Source: Oikopleura dioica
Taxonomy: Eukaryota; Chordata; Appendicularia; Copelata; Oikopleuridae
Direction of reading: 5' to 3'
Assembly: GCA_907165135.1 (NCBI GenBank)
Contig: OU015569.1
Span: 4,588,001-4,652,000 of the forward strand
DNA length: 64,000 bases
Shown: one piece after another, positions 9,983-21,027 of the stretch
How positions within the stretch are numbered: the stretch's first letter is position 1
How the letters are laid out: each line of letters opens with the position of its first letter
Program-made: the position numbers and the translations under genes
Notes under the pieces: model-generated
Seen by the model: the letters and a program-made list of their open reading frames with translations, nothing else
Databases searched by the model: none
What the model was told of the DNA's origin: nothing

Positions 9983-10483
9983 ATGATCAACTCTGAAAAA
10001 GCAAGTCTGGGAAGACTAAACGAAGCGCCAAAACTCCATCTTGAAGCCGCAAAGATTTTGAAAAAAGCGATTTCCAAAACCAACAGCTCCAACTCCGACC
10101 TCCTGATTAACCAAATAGATGGTGGGGCGTCAACTCTAGCCATAGTCCAAAGAAGAAACCAATTAAAAGCCCTCTTTCCGGGTCGCATCAGCACCCAAAC
10201 AAATGGCACTATCTCACCAGAAGTTAGTGAAACTAACCCAATAGAATGGGCTGCGAAAATCCTCACTAGACGGGGGAAACCCTTATGGAAAATCACTAAA
10301 GTGGAATCGACGACTATTCTCACCAAGCAATGTGGATTCCAATGCCGGAAGAACAAATTGGGATGTTTTGGTGCCTCACTAGCGCTGATATCTCCGGACC
10401 TGCGACTTGCACATAAAAGCTGTGAATCCTACTGCTCGACAGGTGAAGAGGAAATGGTCACGAAATTGGAGAACGATGAGTAA
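9983..10483 (+). CDS. Element ORF, 166 aa, Cys-rich C-terminus
   Basis: The last ORF of the array. It is 166 aa, basic and helical in the first half. The last third has clustered cysteines (C-x3-C-x5-C, then C-x3-C). The cysteines together with a histidine (AHKSC) could bind zinc. It is not a known zinc-finger pattern that I can name. The start is fixed by the splice acceptor 22 nt upstream. It may be a nucleic-acid-binding or accessory protein of the element (inference). Confidence 0.6.
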   Translation: MINSEKASLGRLNEAPKLHLEAAKILKKAISKTNSSNSDLLINQIDGGASTLAIVQRRNQLKALFPGRISTQTNGTISPEVSETNPIEWAAKILTRRGKPLWKITKVESTTILTKQCGFQCRKNKLGCFGASLALISPDLRLAHKSCESYCSTGEEEMVTKLENDE

Positions 10484-10998
10484 CACACAATACGATAACG
10501 CTGCTGAAGCCGGGCTGGAACCCGAAAGATCGACCTAACTTACATTACTTCCTTAATTCCTGCATTTCCGCCTCTTTCAACTTACTATACTCTTACTACT
10601 TGTTTGCCCAGTTAATGTGGAACTAAGATTAAACTTTCTTGCGAACCGAATACACCACTCAAATGTCTTTACTCTTCCTATGGCTCGTGAACCTTGAGTT
10701 TGAAATGCTGAACTAATAGTGTCAAGAAAATGCATAATCCTACTCAATGTTAATGTTCTGGTTTGCTACTTGATCTTGCAAAGGCTTGGCTTGTTATATT
10801 TTCTTTCGAGTTTATTGGGTTCTTCTTAGCTTTTCAATAAAACGGCAGTTCTTGCATCAGGGAAACAGAGAACGCAAAAGAGGAGAAAGGTGAAGGGGGA
10901 TTGGACTGTTGAGAGGTGCAGGGTTCAGGAATGTTGTTTCAGTAGTTTTCGTGCAGGGTAGCGGAGTTGTGAAGGCGAGGTGAGGCGGAAGGGATGAG
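10484..10998 (+). terminator. 3' region of the element with AATAAA at 10836
   Basis: No ORF on the plus strand. AATAAA at 10836-10841 is followed by a non-coding stretch that becomes the 3' flank of the minus-strand gene ending at 10999. This is the likely poly(A) site of the whole array. Confidence 0.45.
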
Positions 10999-12022
10999 TC
11001 AGCACTCGAGGTCGAAGGAGCGCAACTTGGCGAGGAGAGCAAGTCGTTCAGCAGGCGTCATTGGAAGGACCAAGTTGGCTTTGAGGATCGCCAAGCGTGT
11101 AGCTGAAAATCACTGGTCAACAATTGAATTACTTCGCAAGCGGAAAGCTCCATCAAAAGTTTAACTTACAGTACTGGGCGATTCGGGCACACTGCTTTTG
11201 GAAGTTGTAACGCTTCTCATGAGATTCGGGGGAGTACCAGGTGTTCCAGGAGTCGTCGCATTCTTGGATCTGCAGGTCGATTGGGCAGCTCAGCATCTCC
11301 AGACCAAAGTGATGAAGCTTGACCTGAGAGCGAATGGAGGACCACTCGTCGAAAGAGTTCACCCCAAGATAAGTCCATCTTGGATCAGTCTGATTCCTGA
11401 AGGAAGGATTGACCAGGGCGTCGATGAGGAGATCCAAGTCGAACTCCGCGTTTTCGCAGACTTCTTTCCAGCATTTATTGAAGAAAAGTCGGGATCGAGG
11501 GGAGGAGTAGCTGACCGGAGCCTGGCAAAGATGCTGGGATACGTTGGTGCGGTAATCGGCTCCACAAATGATGTTGACGTTGGGGTTGTTCTTGAGCCAT
11601 CGTCGAAACTCACCCACAGTGAAAAGGTGACCCTTGCCGGTGCGGATGTTAATCGCACCATATTGTATGGCGAGCTCTGGGTTCACATTATTCTGAACCA
11701 GGGTGTTGATGTCCTCGGAGATGGCCAAGCCAAAAAGAGCGAAAACTCGCTGGCAAGGTGGAGGAGGAGGAGCAGCCGAGTTGGTGATCGTGACCAGTTC
11801 GCGCCAGATCGAAGTCATTTTGGCGGACATCTCAGCGAAGGTCTGGGCAGAGGTGTTGAGGAGGACGCTTTGTGAAGGGCTAAAGAGAAGGTGCCGGTAA
11901 AAGGGCGGGAGCTGGTTGTGCTCGAGGTCGTGATTCTGGAAGGGAGCGAGCTCCCCTTCGCGCCACTCCTCAGGGAAGTCACCGAGACAATTAGCATCGC
12001 CGAGAAGCTTGAAGTGAACCAT
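10999..12022 (-). CDS. Unrecognised two-exon gene, 318 aa
   Basis: The ATG at 12022 lies 7 nt after a TATTTTAG acceptor (cis or trans). Exon 1 runs 12022-11170; a GT-AG intron (11169-11103, 67 nt) with a good GTAAGT donor splits a serine codon; exon 2 (11102-10999) ends with a stop and adds 34 residues including a Leu/Ala/Arg-rich helix. Without splicing the frame stops five codons after the donor. The protein has a Pro run (six prolines) after residue 80, several cysteines and tryptophans, and no signal peptide or membrane segment. It opens with LLGDANCLGDF, faintly like the first block of SGNH hydrolases but lacking their nucleophilic Ser, so I do not claim that fold. Function unknown. It points toward the end of the plus-strand retroelement. 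Confidence 0.65.
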
Positions 12023-12377
12023 TCCGAATCTAAAATATATGAGGGTTAGAACCTGAATACTTCCAATCTAAGGCTAAATAGAACTCAAGAATTGAATAGT
12101 TCCCATTTAGGGATACATCATAAAGGAACAGGTGAATTAAGAAACTTAGTAATCTGACAAGCGAAAGAGCGTCTGATGCAAAGGGAAACTGGTTAAAACA
12201 TAAGCTAAAGGACCAAAATCAACGAGGAGCATTTGACGAAACTCAGGAAATTGAATGGCGAGGGAAGCGAGGAAACTCAGCAGCAGTGAGACGATAATCG
12301 ATCGACTGGTCTGAATCAAATTCGTCAAAACAGCACTCTAGTGCTCTAACTAACCAGTATCCTATGGCGAAGCAGAT

Positions 12378-13181
12378 TTAGCGGCGAGGTGAGCATCTCC
12401 GTTGGGTCTGAGTGCCTCGGGAACGTCGAACTCGAGAAGTAGGTAATGGCTGAGTAGTAACCGCACCTTGATAAGAATATCTGCGGGGACCTAAGTAATT
12501 AAAGATAAGTATGGAAACTCGGAAACTGTAGCTCTCACCGGTCTGGGTTGCCTGATCGAGGTAATAACGCTCCGGAAAGAATCGTAGGGGTGCACTTAAT
12601 CGAGAACGTCTTGCATTTTCAGCCGATTGGAGTCGTAGGGCTCCGGGGGTGAATAACACCGTCTCTTCACGAGAATTCCTTGGTGTAGCTGATGCCCGGC
12701 CGGAAGCTGAACTTGACTCTTCCTCGTTGCTGTCGGAACAGGAAGAACTGGAAGAACTGGAAGAACTGGAAGAACTGGTAGAACTGGAAGAACTGGAAGA
12801 AGAAGACGAGGGCCTAAGTATCTGTTAAATTGGTGCTTCCCTTGACTGTACCGAATGGAAATCCAAGAGCCCCCACTAAAATAATATCCTCCAAACCCTC
12901 ATCTCTACTCACATTTGATGTCGCCGTCGATGAGCTAGAGGCATAATGCTAGCCCAACCGTTTTGAGCTGCATACTCAATACGATCTTCCCGGACCGAGT
13001 GGTATGGGCTACCATCGTAATGGATGACTCCAGGTGCAATGGCAGGATATCGCTCTGGAACAGCGCTCATAATGCCATACTGGCGGGCATACTCGAATCT
13101 CTGGCGCTCTGGTAATCGCAAAGTATCGAAGTGTGGAACTTGAGTAGTGGCTCGCTCATCATCATCGTCAGAAAAACACAT
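12378..13181 (-). CDS. Unrecognised multi-exon gene with Ser run; exon borders approximate
   Basis: The ATG at 13181 is 5 nt after an ACTTACAG acceptor. The first exon (to about 12910) encodes an acidic start and two related segments (residues F-E-Y-A-R-Q-Y-G and I-E-Y-A-A-Q-N-G about 40 residues apart), suggesting an internal duplication. A middle exon (about 12820-12540) encodes a Ser run from a 9-bp tandem repeat, then an acidic and Arg-rich part; a donor GGTGAGAG near 12539 and an acceptor near 12491 join it in phase to the last exon, whose frame ends at 12378. The junction between the first and middle exons could not be resolved in frame. Arg and Ser content suggests a nuclear or structural role, but no known domain is seen. 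Confidence 0.45.
12742..12803 (+). repeat. 9-bp tandem repeat (GAAGAACTG)
   Basis: About seven near-perfect copies of GAAGAACTG. On the minus strand it encodes the Ser run of the overlapping gene. Confidence 0.85.
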
Positions 13182-16100
13182 TTGATCTGTAAGTGTTTGC
13201 GGAGCAAGTGCGGAGCAAGTGCGATGATTCTGAAGGCTTCTGCCGATCCTGCTTTTCGTGGGCGCGTGGGCTGCTTAGCGCCACCGCTATGAGCCATTCA
13301 GAGTTGCGCGTGGACTCAGGTGAGAACTACTCACTGCTAATGATTCAGCTCATCTCGGTTCGATCCCTGCTCAACTCGGTACGACTTGCTAACTCATCTC
13401 AATGTCACAAAAACTCCCGGCCCTGCATTAACAACCTAAACCTGCTGAAAGAACGAGTTGACGGGGAGAACTGGAGCGGCTCAATCAGCAATAAGCTCTT
13501 TCACAGATCTCCTCGGATTCAATCAAATTAACGCAACATAAACTGTATTAGTATATTTCTTTTCGTAGTGGTCCAGAATCATATATGTATAACTTTATTA
13601 AAACTAATACAATCTATTCCTAAAGCGAACATAGTGGCATAATGAAGTCAAAAGGCACTCGCGATCCCCAATTCCTTCTTCAGTGCTGCGGCACTCCTCC
13701 TGCTCATTTGAAGCAAGGGTTAACTCTGCAAGGCCTGGTGCTAGGCAGAGTGGACTCACATTGCGGATTTGAGCTTTTTTCCTCCATGTCGGCGAGTGGT
13801 CTACGGACCCGACCCGCTTCTACGCTGCAGTCGGTCTGCTGTGGTGGTTGGATGGTTGGACTGGTATTTCTCCGCTCATTTCGCCTGGACCGGTCCACAA
13901 TTCTGACGCCCTGTGCTTTAACACATTCCTTCTGTATCTTTTACTGCTCGTACATCGTTAATGGTTCTTTTTACCTGCAAATAAATTATAATGAATTGAA
14001 AAAATTGAAACGGAAAATGAGTTTGGCTATTGGTATTTATCAGGCGGCGCGTGCGCTTGATCTTATGGCGTTTTGTAACGAGAAACGCATTTCCCCAAAC
14101 AGCCCCAGACTCGCCCTTTGATTATCATAGGCGTAGACTTTGACCCGTAAATTTCAAAGATTTCGATAAACACCCTTCCCAAACAAATATTTAAAAAGAT
14201 CAGTACTAAACGCGCCGCCGGAAAATATACTAATTCGCAAGCAAACGCATTAATTAGGCGCCAAAAACAAAAATACGATTTCTGCGATTTGCTCCGCCGC
14301 CTGCATCAGAAAATTATTGGACGGGGGGCTCTGATCAATCATTCCGTGTCACTTACTCTTTCGTAAATCAAGAAGATGTGGCACATTGTCCAGCTGCAAC
14401 AGAAAATTAGACCCCTAAATGAAATATCATCGCGCTGAATTCCCCTTTCAAACAGACACCTTTTCAATTATTCACACATCGGATTATTTTCGGCTCTAAC
14501 TTATGAGCAGATGATGATCAACTATTTGGTAGCAAAATTACAATGCACCGATTTTTTAGCTTGAAGAAAAAACGGCAAGCCGCTTGCGGCTTCATGAAGA
14601 AATAAACACAGGAAAGCCGCGCTTTAACCTAACACTAACCCTAACCCTAATTTTCTGTAAAAAAAATGATTGATTTGACTTTAGAAAAGAAAGATGAATT
14701 ATCGCAACTTTGGGTGCAACTAAGAAAGACCCGAATGTAATAATTAAAAAGATAATTGTAGAAATAAGAAATGGGAAACGAGTTGACTCGGGCTTGTCAT
14801 ACTTCTGACCGGTTAATGGTAGTATTTTGGCGAATTACGTGTCACGTGTTTGATTTATTTGCCGAAATTAGATGAAAGTAGCATCACGTGATCGCCCTTT
14901 CTCACCCGTTTTGATCTTTTTATGATTTTTGGATTTTCGCGATTTTCTTGAGGCCGGAAATTTCGACACCCTTTCTCACGTGTCCATAAAGCCAGCCGAA
15001 GCACCGCGACGTCCGATCGACAAATTTACCTTTGAAGTCGCCACGAATTACAAAAAAAAAACTACTTTTGCAATTTCAAGCTGCTTCGTTTCGAGCAAAG
15101 GCCATTGTGGGCAAATAAGGGCTTTATCCAGTTATGTATTTAATTGGTCTGTATTTGGCGGTGCAAAGGTGGTCGTATCATCTCAAGTTGAGGTGTAATT
15201 ACTGGAGAGGCAGGTGATGATATTGTAAAATCACGCTGGCGGTGGCGGAGCCTCAAGAAATACTCACTCGGTGATAACCTTTTCCAGTGGCACCAAATTA
15301 AGCCGGACGACAGCCGCTGCATATTCGATAACGGATAATATTGCTCCACCGTCTGACACTGCCTCCAAAAACAATTTGTCATTATCTGTCAAAAATATTC
15401 TGCAAATTTGCATACACCAGGTGAAACCTTTTTGCAATAATCACCATCATTCTTACACCGCCGAAATTTTCTTGATATGATTTAATTCGAAGACGATACA
15501 AACAACTAATGAAGCGAAAGAAACAAAATAGAGTCAATCAGTTGACAGAAAAAAAGAATAATCAAGGAAGCGTATTTTGGAAGAAATTTGTTATTGAGTG
15601 TCTACTTAATCAAAAGTTGCGTTTTTCTAATTTTGAATATTTTTGGTCAAAGAGGCTGGATGTCCAGCGCGGGGCTGGGCCGACATTTTAATGCATATCC
15701 GAAAATGATTTTGCGATCGAGGCCCGCCCAGCTAAGAATGTCAATCAATGAATATACAATCCAGGGAGCTTCCACTCGCACAACAAATCGTCTAGGCTCA
15801 GTACAAGGGACATACATCGCCAAGCTGATTTTCCAACGGACTTTTCTTTCTTCCAACATTTTGATCTTATAAACATGCCCCTCTAATGTCTTCTTAGAAA
15901 ATTTCATCGTCAGAAAGTCTGCTCGAAATTATACAAAATCAGCCTCATTTGAGCAAGTTTTAGAAGGGCATATTTCTAGTTGTGTTTTGTTGAGGGAGCG
16001 GATTTCCATTATATGTGTTTATATATTTGGCCTCGGTGGTTGATAAATTCAAATCTGCAACAATGTGCCTCGCAAAGCCGCTTATCTTCCATTTTGCATA

Positions 16101-17511
16101 AATCGTTTATTTGAGCCTTTTATATTATTTGTTTTATGCGAGTATTATGAATTATATTGGGAAAGTGTGAGATTCGAACTGCTGCGACAGATTGGCGGGC
16201 GGCGCGCAACTAATATTTAGCAGTTACTGAATTTAATAAGCTTAGTCCGTTTGTTGTGAGCCTCGATGCCAACTCAAGTCAATCGAGAATCAATCTTGAG
16301 AAAGAATAGATCCGGCTACTGTTCTAGCGGCGAGCGAGGAGCCGGCAAACAAGAAATCTTTGAATCGCCAGTTTATGTTCGATTACTTGCCTTCTGCTCG
16401 CCTCGCTAGAATTATGATTCAAGCTTATTTTCGACCTTTGATAGGTTCTTGTGACCTTTGAGTCTCATTCTCATCTTTTATCCTGAGCTAGCGTCTCAGC
16501 TGCGTTGTCGCGCCCGGCTATCGCCTAATTCGAACAAGCTCAGCTGCTTCCCACTCTCTGTAAAAGCACATTGACGACAAAACGGATAACACCATTTCTT
16601 CCGCTACACCTGCTTAGCCTTCCTCTAGCAAAAAAAAAGACAGAAAACGCGATAATTTCAAAAAGAAAATTTTCAATTTTGAAATCAACTGAATAAAAAA
16701 ATAGTTGTTTTATTAGCATCTGATCCAGATAGTAATGTAGTAGCAAGCTTTCGCTTAACGAAGAGTTTGAGGTGCGTAACACAGCTGAAAATAAATGGTA
16801 TAATTGATGACATGTTTCTATCAAGTGGGAATTTACCTCGTTTCTTTGCCTTTCGGACTTGCTACTTCCAAGAGCAAGAAGTGAATGAAACTTATTCAAC
16901 AACATTGGCCGCTGAGGCCTAGTTCTAGAAGCGATTTGGATGTTACTGACTGTCTCTCGATGAGGAGGACAATAAAATGCGCTTTCTGAGAGCTGAGTTG
17001 TCGGTGTTAGTAAGCATGATGTGAAGCGACTCGTAAAGGTCGTATATTTGAATCAAAGGTCGGTTAATACGCGCATGTCACTCAATTCTTGAGATAGTAG
17101 GTAGATCAGCCTAAGACCTGCCGGTGACATTTAGCCTATATGGAATGCTACGACTGACACCGACACTCACCTTTCAAAATGCTGGCAAAAAGAGTTACTT
17201 ACAAAAGTAGATTTACATCTGTTTTTTATTTGTTCTAGAAAAGTCATTACATACTGCAATATAACTTAGTTATAAATTAAACAAAGAAACGGAAATTTGT
17301 TGCGTTAGTAAATGTGCGACTATGATACGCTACATAGAAGGTAGCAATTAGGATGTTTCGCTAGTTAGACGAAGCACTAGCTTTATCGGCCACAAAGGGA
17401 TTCAATCTCATAAGTGCCCTATCACGGAGGAATGTATTTTGAGGTTTTTGGAAAATGGGAAAAGGAATTTATTATCAAGCAAACAGGTGTGGATAACAGC
17501 TAGGGATGATT
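13182..17511. other. 4.3-kb gene-poor stretch
   Basis: Only short, overlapping ORFs without splice support are present. It holds an interstitial telomere-like array (14625-14650) and AT-rich DNA. No RNA gene or repeat family could be supported. Confidence 0.6.
14625..14650 (-). repeat. Short interstitial telomere-like array
   Basis: Four to five units of CCCTAA, two of them degenerate, i.e. TTAGGG on the minus strand. This is the chordate telomere repeat. Too short to mark a chromosome end. Confidence 0.7.
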
Positions 17512-18193
<682 letters not shown>

Positions 18194-18432
18194 ATCAACC
18201 GGCAAAATGCAGGCTCTCTTTTTTCTCGCCACCGATTTCAGATCTACTTTCGCGTCAACGGACTTTTTCTCAACAACAAATCTTTTTTCGTCGTCGCCCG
18301 CGCCAAACAGCCATTTTTCAAATTATAGGTCGCAGAAAAAGAGAACAACCGGTTATTCCTTCTTTTTACAATGCCCTACTTCAAGTTCAATTCAGTCAAT
18401 CATTGATTTTTAATTAGCTTATTTATTGAAGA

Positions 18433-18756
18433 ATGATTAGTCGAATCTTCCTTCGATCAGGCCGTCGAATGCAAAGTGTCTCTCCTCCAAAAAGCGGTGG
18501 CCAAGCGGGTCCGCTTTCCTGGCCGGCCAAGGTCACAGGCAATCCTGCGCCCAAAAAGTTCGTCACTTGCAAGTCGTCTTTTTCAATACATATATTTTTA
18601 GACCGGCGAAAAAAAGCGGTTTCTTCCCTTCGCTTCGAAAGAATCTCCTGGCTGACCAAGAAAAAAATCTTCTCAAGGCAGAGCAAAATCGATGGTTTCC
18701 ATTTCTCAGGAACAGTTCTATGCAATCTTAAATATAAAGTGAACGAAATATTTTAA
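18433..18756 (+). CDS. Possible small basic protein, unrecognised
   Basis: A 107-codon ORF with an Arg-rich start resembling a mitochondrial presequence (MISRIFLRSGRRM). A 33-nt in-frame stretch inside it (about 18572-18601) could be a GC-AG intron. The opposite strand is also open over most of the same span, which weakens the case. No family recognised. Confidence 0.25.
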   Translation: MISRIFLRSGRRMQSVSPPKSGGQAGPLSWPAKVTGNPAPKKFVTCKSSFSIHIFLDRRKKAVSSLRFERISWLTKKKIFSRQSKIDGFHFSGTVLCNLKYKVNEIF

Positions 18757-19296
18757 ACTTAATTTTTAAATTTTAAATAGATTCGACATAAAAGTAACTT
18801 TTTCGAAGAAAATCTCAAGATGAGTCGCCTTCGCCCTCGAAAACGACCTATTCCGTCAAGACAAACCAAAAAGACAAAGAAGATGATCTTGTCGTTTGGT
18901 GAATATTTCAATATTTTAAGTTGCAGAATCTTTCCCATTTTAAACTGCCAATAAATTCAATAAACATACTGTCGTCGTCCGAGAAAACTCATTGATCTGA
19001 GATGCCAATTTACTGTTCAACTTGCAAAAAGTCATTTAGAAGAAATGCGAAATAATAGCAGAAACTGGGCAGTGGGATGATAAACATTATTCTTAATTCG
19101 CTGGGTCAATATTTAATCAGATATATTACACGATGCATAACTGACGAGGCTAAATTGTCATATTGCATAAAGGATTGTTATTTGTCAACTCTATCGAACA
19201 AGAAGTCCTGAATCTTTTATTTCTTGGAGCGTTCAGAAAGCTTCCAAAATTGCGGATTTCGAAAAACCACACTCAACGCTTTCCACAGCAATAAAG
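18757..19296. other. AT-rich intergenic stretch
   Basis: No supported gene. A short basic ORF starts near 18820 but has no splice or homology support. Confidence 0.5.
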
Positions 19297-20455
19297 ATGT
19301 TTTTGAGCTCGCTTGTAAAGAGAAGAGGCACCCAAGGACACTCTTTCCCATCAGGTGATACTTCAATACCTATATTTTCTGGTTAATGAAATTTGCTTTC
19401 ATAAAATCTAATTCATAAAACATTTCTTTACAGAAAGAACGGTAAGTTATGAGCAGAGACGCACGCCGACAACAACGAAGAAGAATCGAGGACCAAAGAT
19501 GCTCAACCCGTATGAAGTGAAACTTTCTCCGTGGCGTCGATTGTGGGTTACCATCCGGGTTTCTGGTCTAGAATAAGATACATAAATCACAGCTTAGATT
19601 TTCATTCGATGCCTTTTGAGAACCAGCGTATAGTCGCACGAGTCGAGCCAGATCATCATGGCTTCAACGATGACACTAACCATCTTTTCGATGATGTCTC
19701 TTATTTGGGTAAGTCGACATGTTTAGCAAGCGTAAAATGTCTGATTTCAGACATCTGTTACTGTCATTCCGTGGTATGTCTCGAGAGACTACGCGGAAGA
19801 CTCCTGCAAACTCGTCTCTATTCAAGGCTGGCCGAAGCGCTGCGAAATTCCAAGGAATTCATCCCATCTCATAGGAAACCGTCTGCAATTATAATCACTT
19901 AGTTTGATTATAAGCAAAATAATAGCTGATTTCAGATACCATTTAATGAACGGGTAATAAGAAAGCCGAAAATGCTCGGAACACATTTGTCTGCAAGTTC
20001 ACGTATCGAGTGCCAACTCATCCGATCATATCATCCTTGGCGACGAGCTAGAGCTGGCAGGCCTTTGTCAACCAAATTGCACCAAAGCCTTTGCAGGACG
20101 AACTAAATGCAAGACTTTTCTTTCAGAAGTAAGCAACACCTTATATTGAAAGATAAAAAATAAACAAACATCAATTCAGACGCTTCCGATGGTCAAGCAA
20201 ATAACGGATACTCCCAGCTTCACTTGCTATACAAGCTTCCTGGAGAGCAAGTATGCACTCAAAAACAAAATTTACAAGAAGCCATTTCCTTGGAGGGTCA
20301 TCTTCTCGATCGTTATTCCAGTTTCTGGAACAGTAGTAAGTGATCCTCGTCATCGAAATAAACAGAAATAACTCTACTTCTAGTGCGGAGTAGGAGGAAT
20401 GCTGATCTTCATCTGTCAAAATAGAGGTTCACTCCTTTCCCTGACAAAACTTTGA
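19297..20455 (+). CDS. BK-channel beta-subunit-like two-pass membrane protein
   Basis: The gene is in several exons. Exon 1 has ATG at 19297 and a short basic N-terminus. A later exon (about 19643-19709) encodes the first hydrophobic segment (IIMASTMTLTIFSMM..), then joins in phase across a GTAAGT intron to a Cys-bearing loop. After a poorly resolved junction comes C-S-E-H-I-C-L-Q-V, an extracellular part with C-x3-C, then FTCY, K-I-Y-K-K and a second hydrophobic segment ending with a short cytoplasmic tail and stop at 20455. The order TM1, four-cysteine loop with CLQV, F-x-C-Y/F, TM2 is that of KCNMB proteins, which modulate Ca-activated K channels. Two of the junctions (about 19545 and 19850-19965) may use non-GT donors and need transcript data. 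Confidence 0.58.
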
Positions 20456-21027
20456 ATGCACAACTATTTATTTTAAACGAAATTTAAGGTTTCCACTTTT
20501 TTGTATGCTTGCTTTTCGCTGAAAAATTCAAAATAAACTCGCAAAACACATTTCGTAGCGGTACTACAAAAAACAAGTTTGCACGCTCAGGTTTATGGAT
20601 GTTCATCCTAACAACTTCTTTCAACAGCATCTTTTCTTTGCTCTCCGATGTGAGATTTTCGACATTGGTTTTTTCATTGTGAGATTTAAAAAAAAAGAGA
20701 GAATATCTTAACACCCTAGTAAGGTACTCCTAAGTAAGGTAATTACTTAACCCTTTTTTGCGTATTTATAAAATATTCATCAATGTAAAGATAAGTTATG
20801 TTTCCCTCGCGAAATATCTGGCAATTTTTTGTGTTAATAAGATTATGCGATGATGGCTTCTCTTTTGATTAAGTAGGTTGATGGGGCAGAAGGTCGTTTT
20901 ACTTCTAGTCAGATCTTACCTGTTTGCTCAGACTTTCAATCTCTCATTAATCAACGATTGACCAAACTTCATTGAAAGAGAAAGGATGTTTGAGCGTTTT
21001 AAAATTTTAAAATTGAAGTGATTCGCA
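20456..21027. other. Intergenic stretch
   Basis: AT-rich, no supported gene; a short minus-strand ORF (20484-20714) has no start or splice support. Confidence 0.5.

Larger units (their letters stand above)
1..10860 (+). mobile_element. LINE-like polycistronic retroelement (left-truncated by window)
   Basis: One plus-strand array holds an endonuclease/reverse transcriptase ORF followed by five further ORFs, all without similarity that I can recognise to host genes apart from one RING finger. An apurinic-type endonuclease ahead of a reverse transcriptase is the hallmark of non-LTR (LINE) elements; in Oikopleura the lineage-specific Odin clade is known, and this may be a relative (inference). 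Normally the RT ORF is the last ORF of a LINE, so five downstream ORFs are unusual. Each of them follows a pyrimidine-AG site a short way upstream of its ATG, as expected for spliced-leader trans-splicing. The left end lies outside the window; the right end is placed by the last AATAAA (10836-10841) and is approximate. No terminal repeats or target duplication were found at the right end. Confidence 0.62.

Noticed and set aside
11198-11875. 225-codon plus-strand ORF
   Set aside because: Antisense to the spliced minus-strand gene, which has start, donor, acceptor and phase support.
13642-14121. 159-codon plus-strand ORF
   Set aside because: No motif, splice or composition support; partially open on the other strand as well.
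16150-16200. TTCGAACT-like T-loop, possible tRNA
   Set aside because: No acceptor, D or anticodon stems could be drawn around it.
16321-16415. Imperfect inverted repeat CTAGCGGCGAGCGAGG / CCTCGCTAG
   Set aside because: Short and imperfect, no target duplication.
20715-20760. Repeated TAAGTAAGGTA and palindromic TTACTTA pieces
   Set aside because: AT-rich simple sequence, no boundaries of an element.
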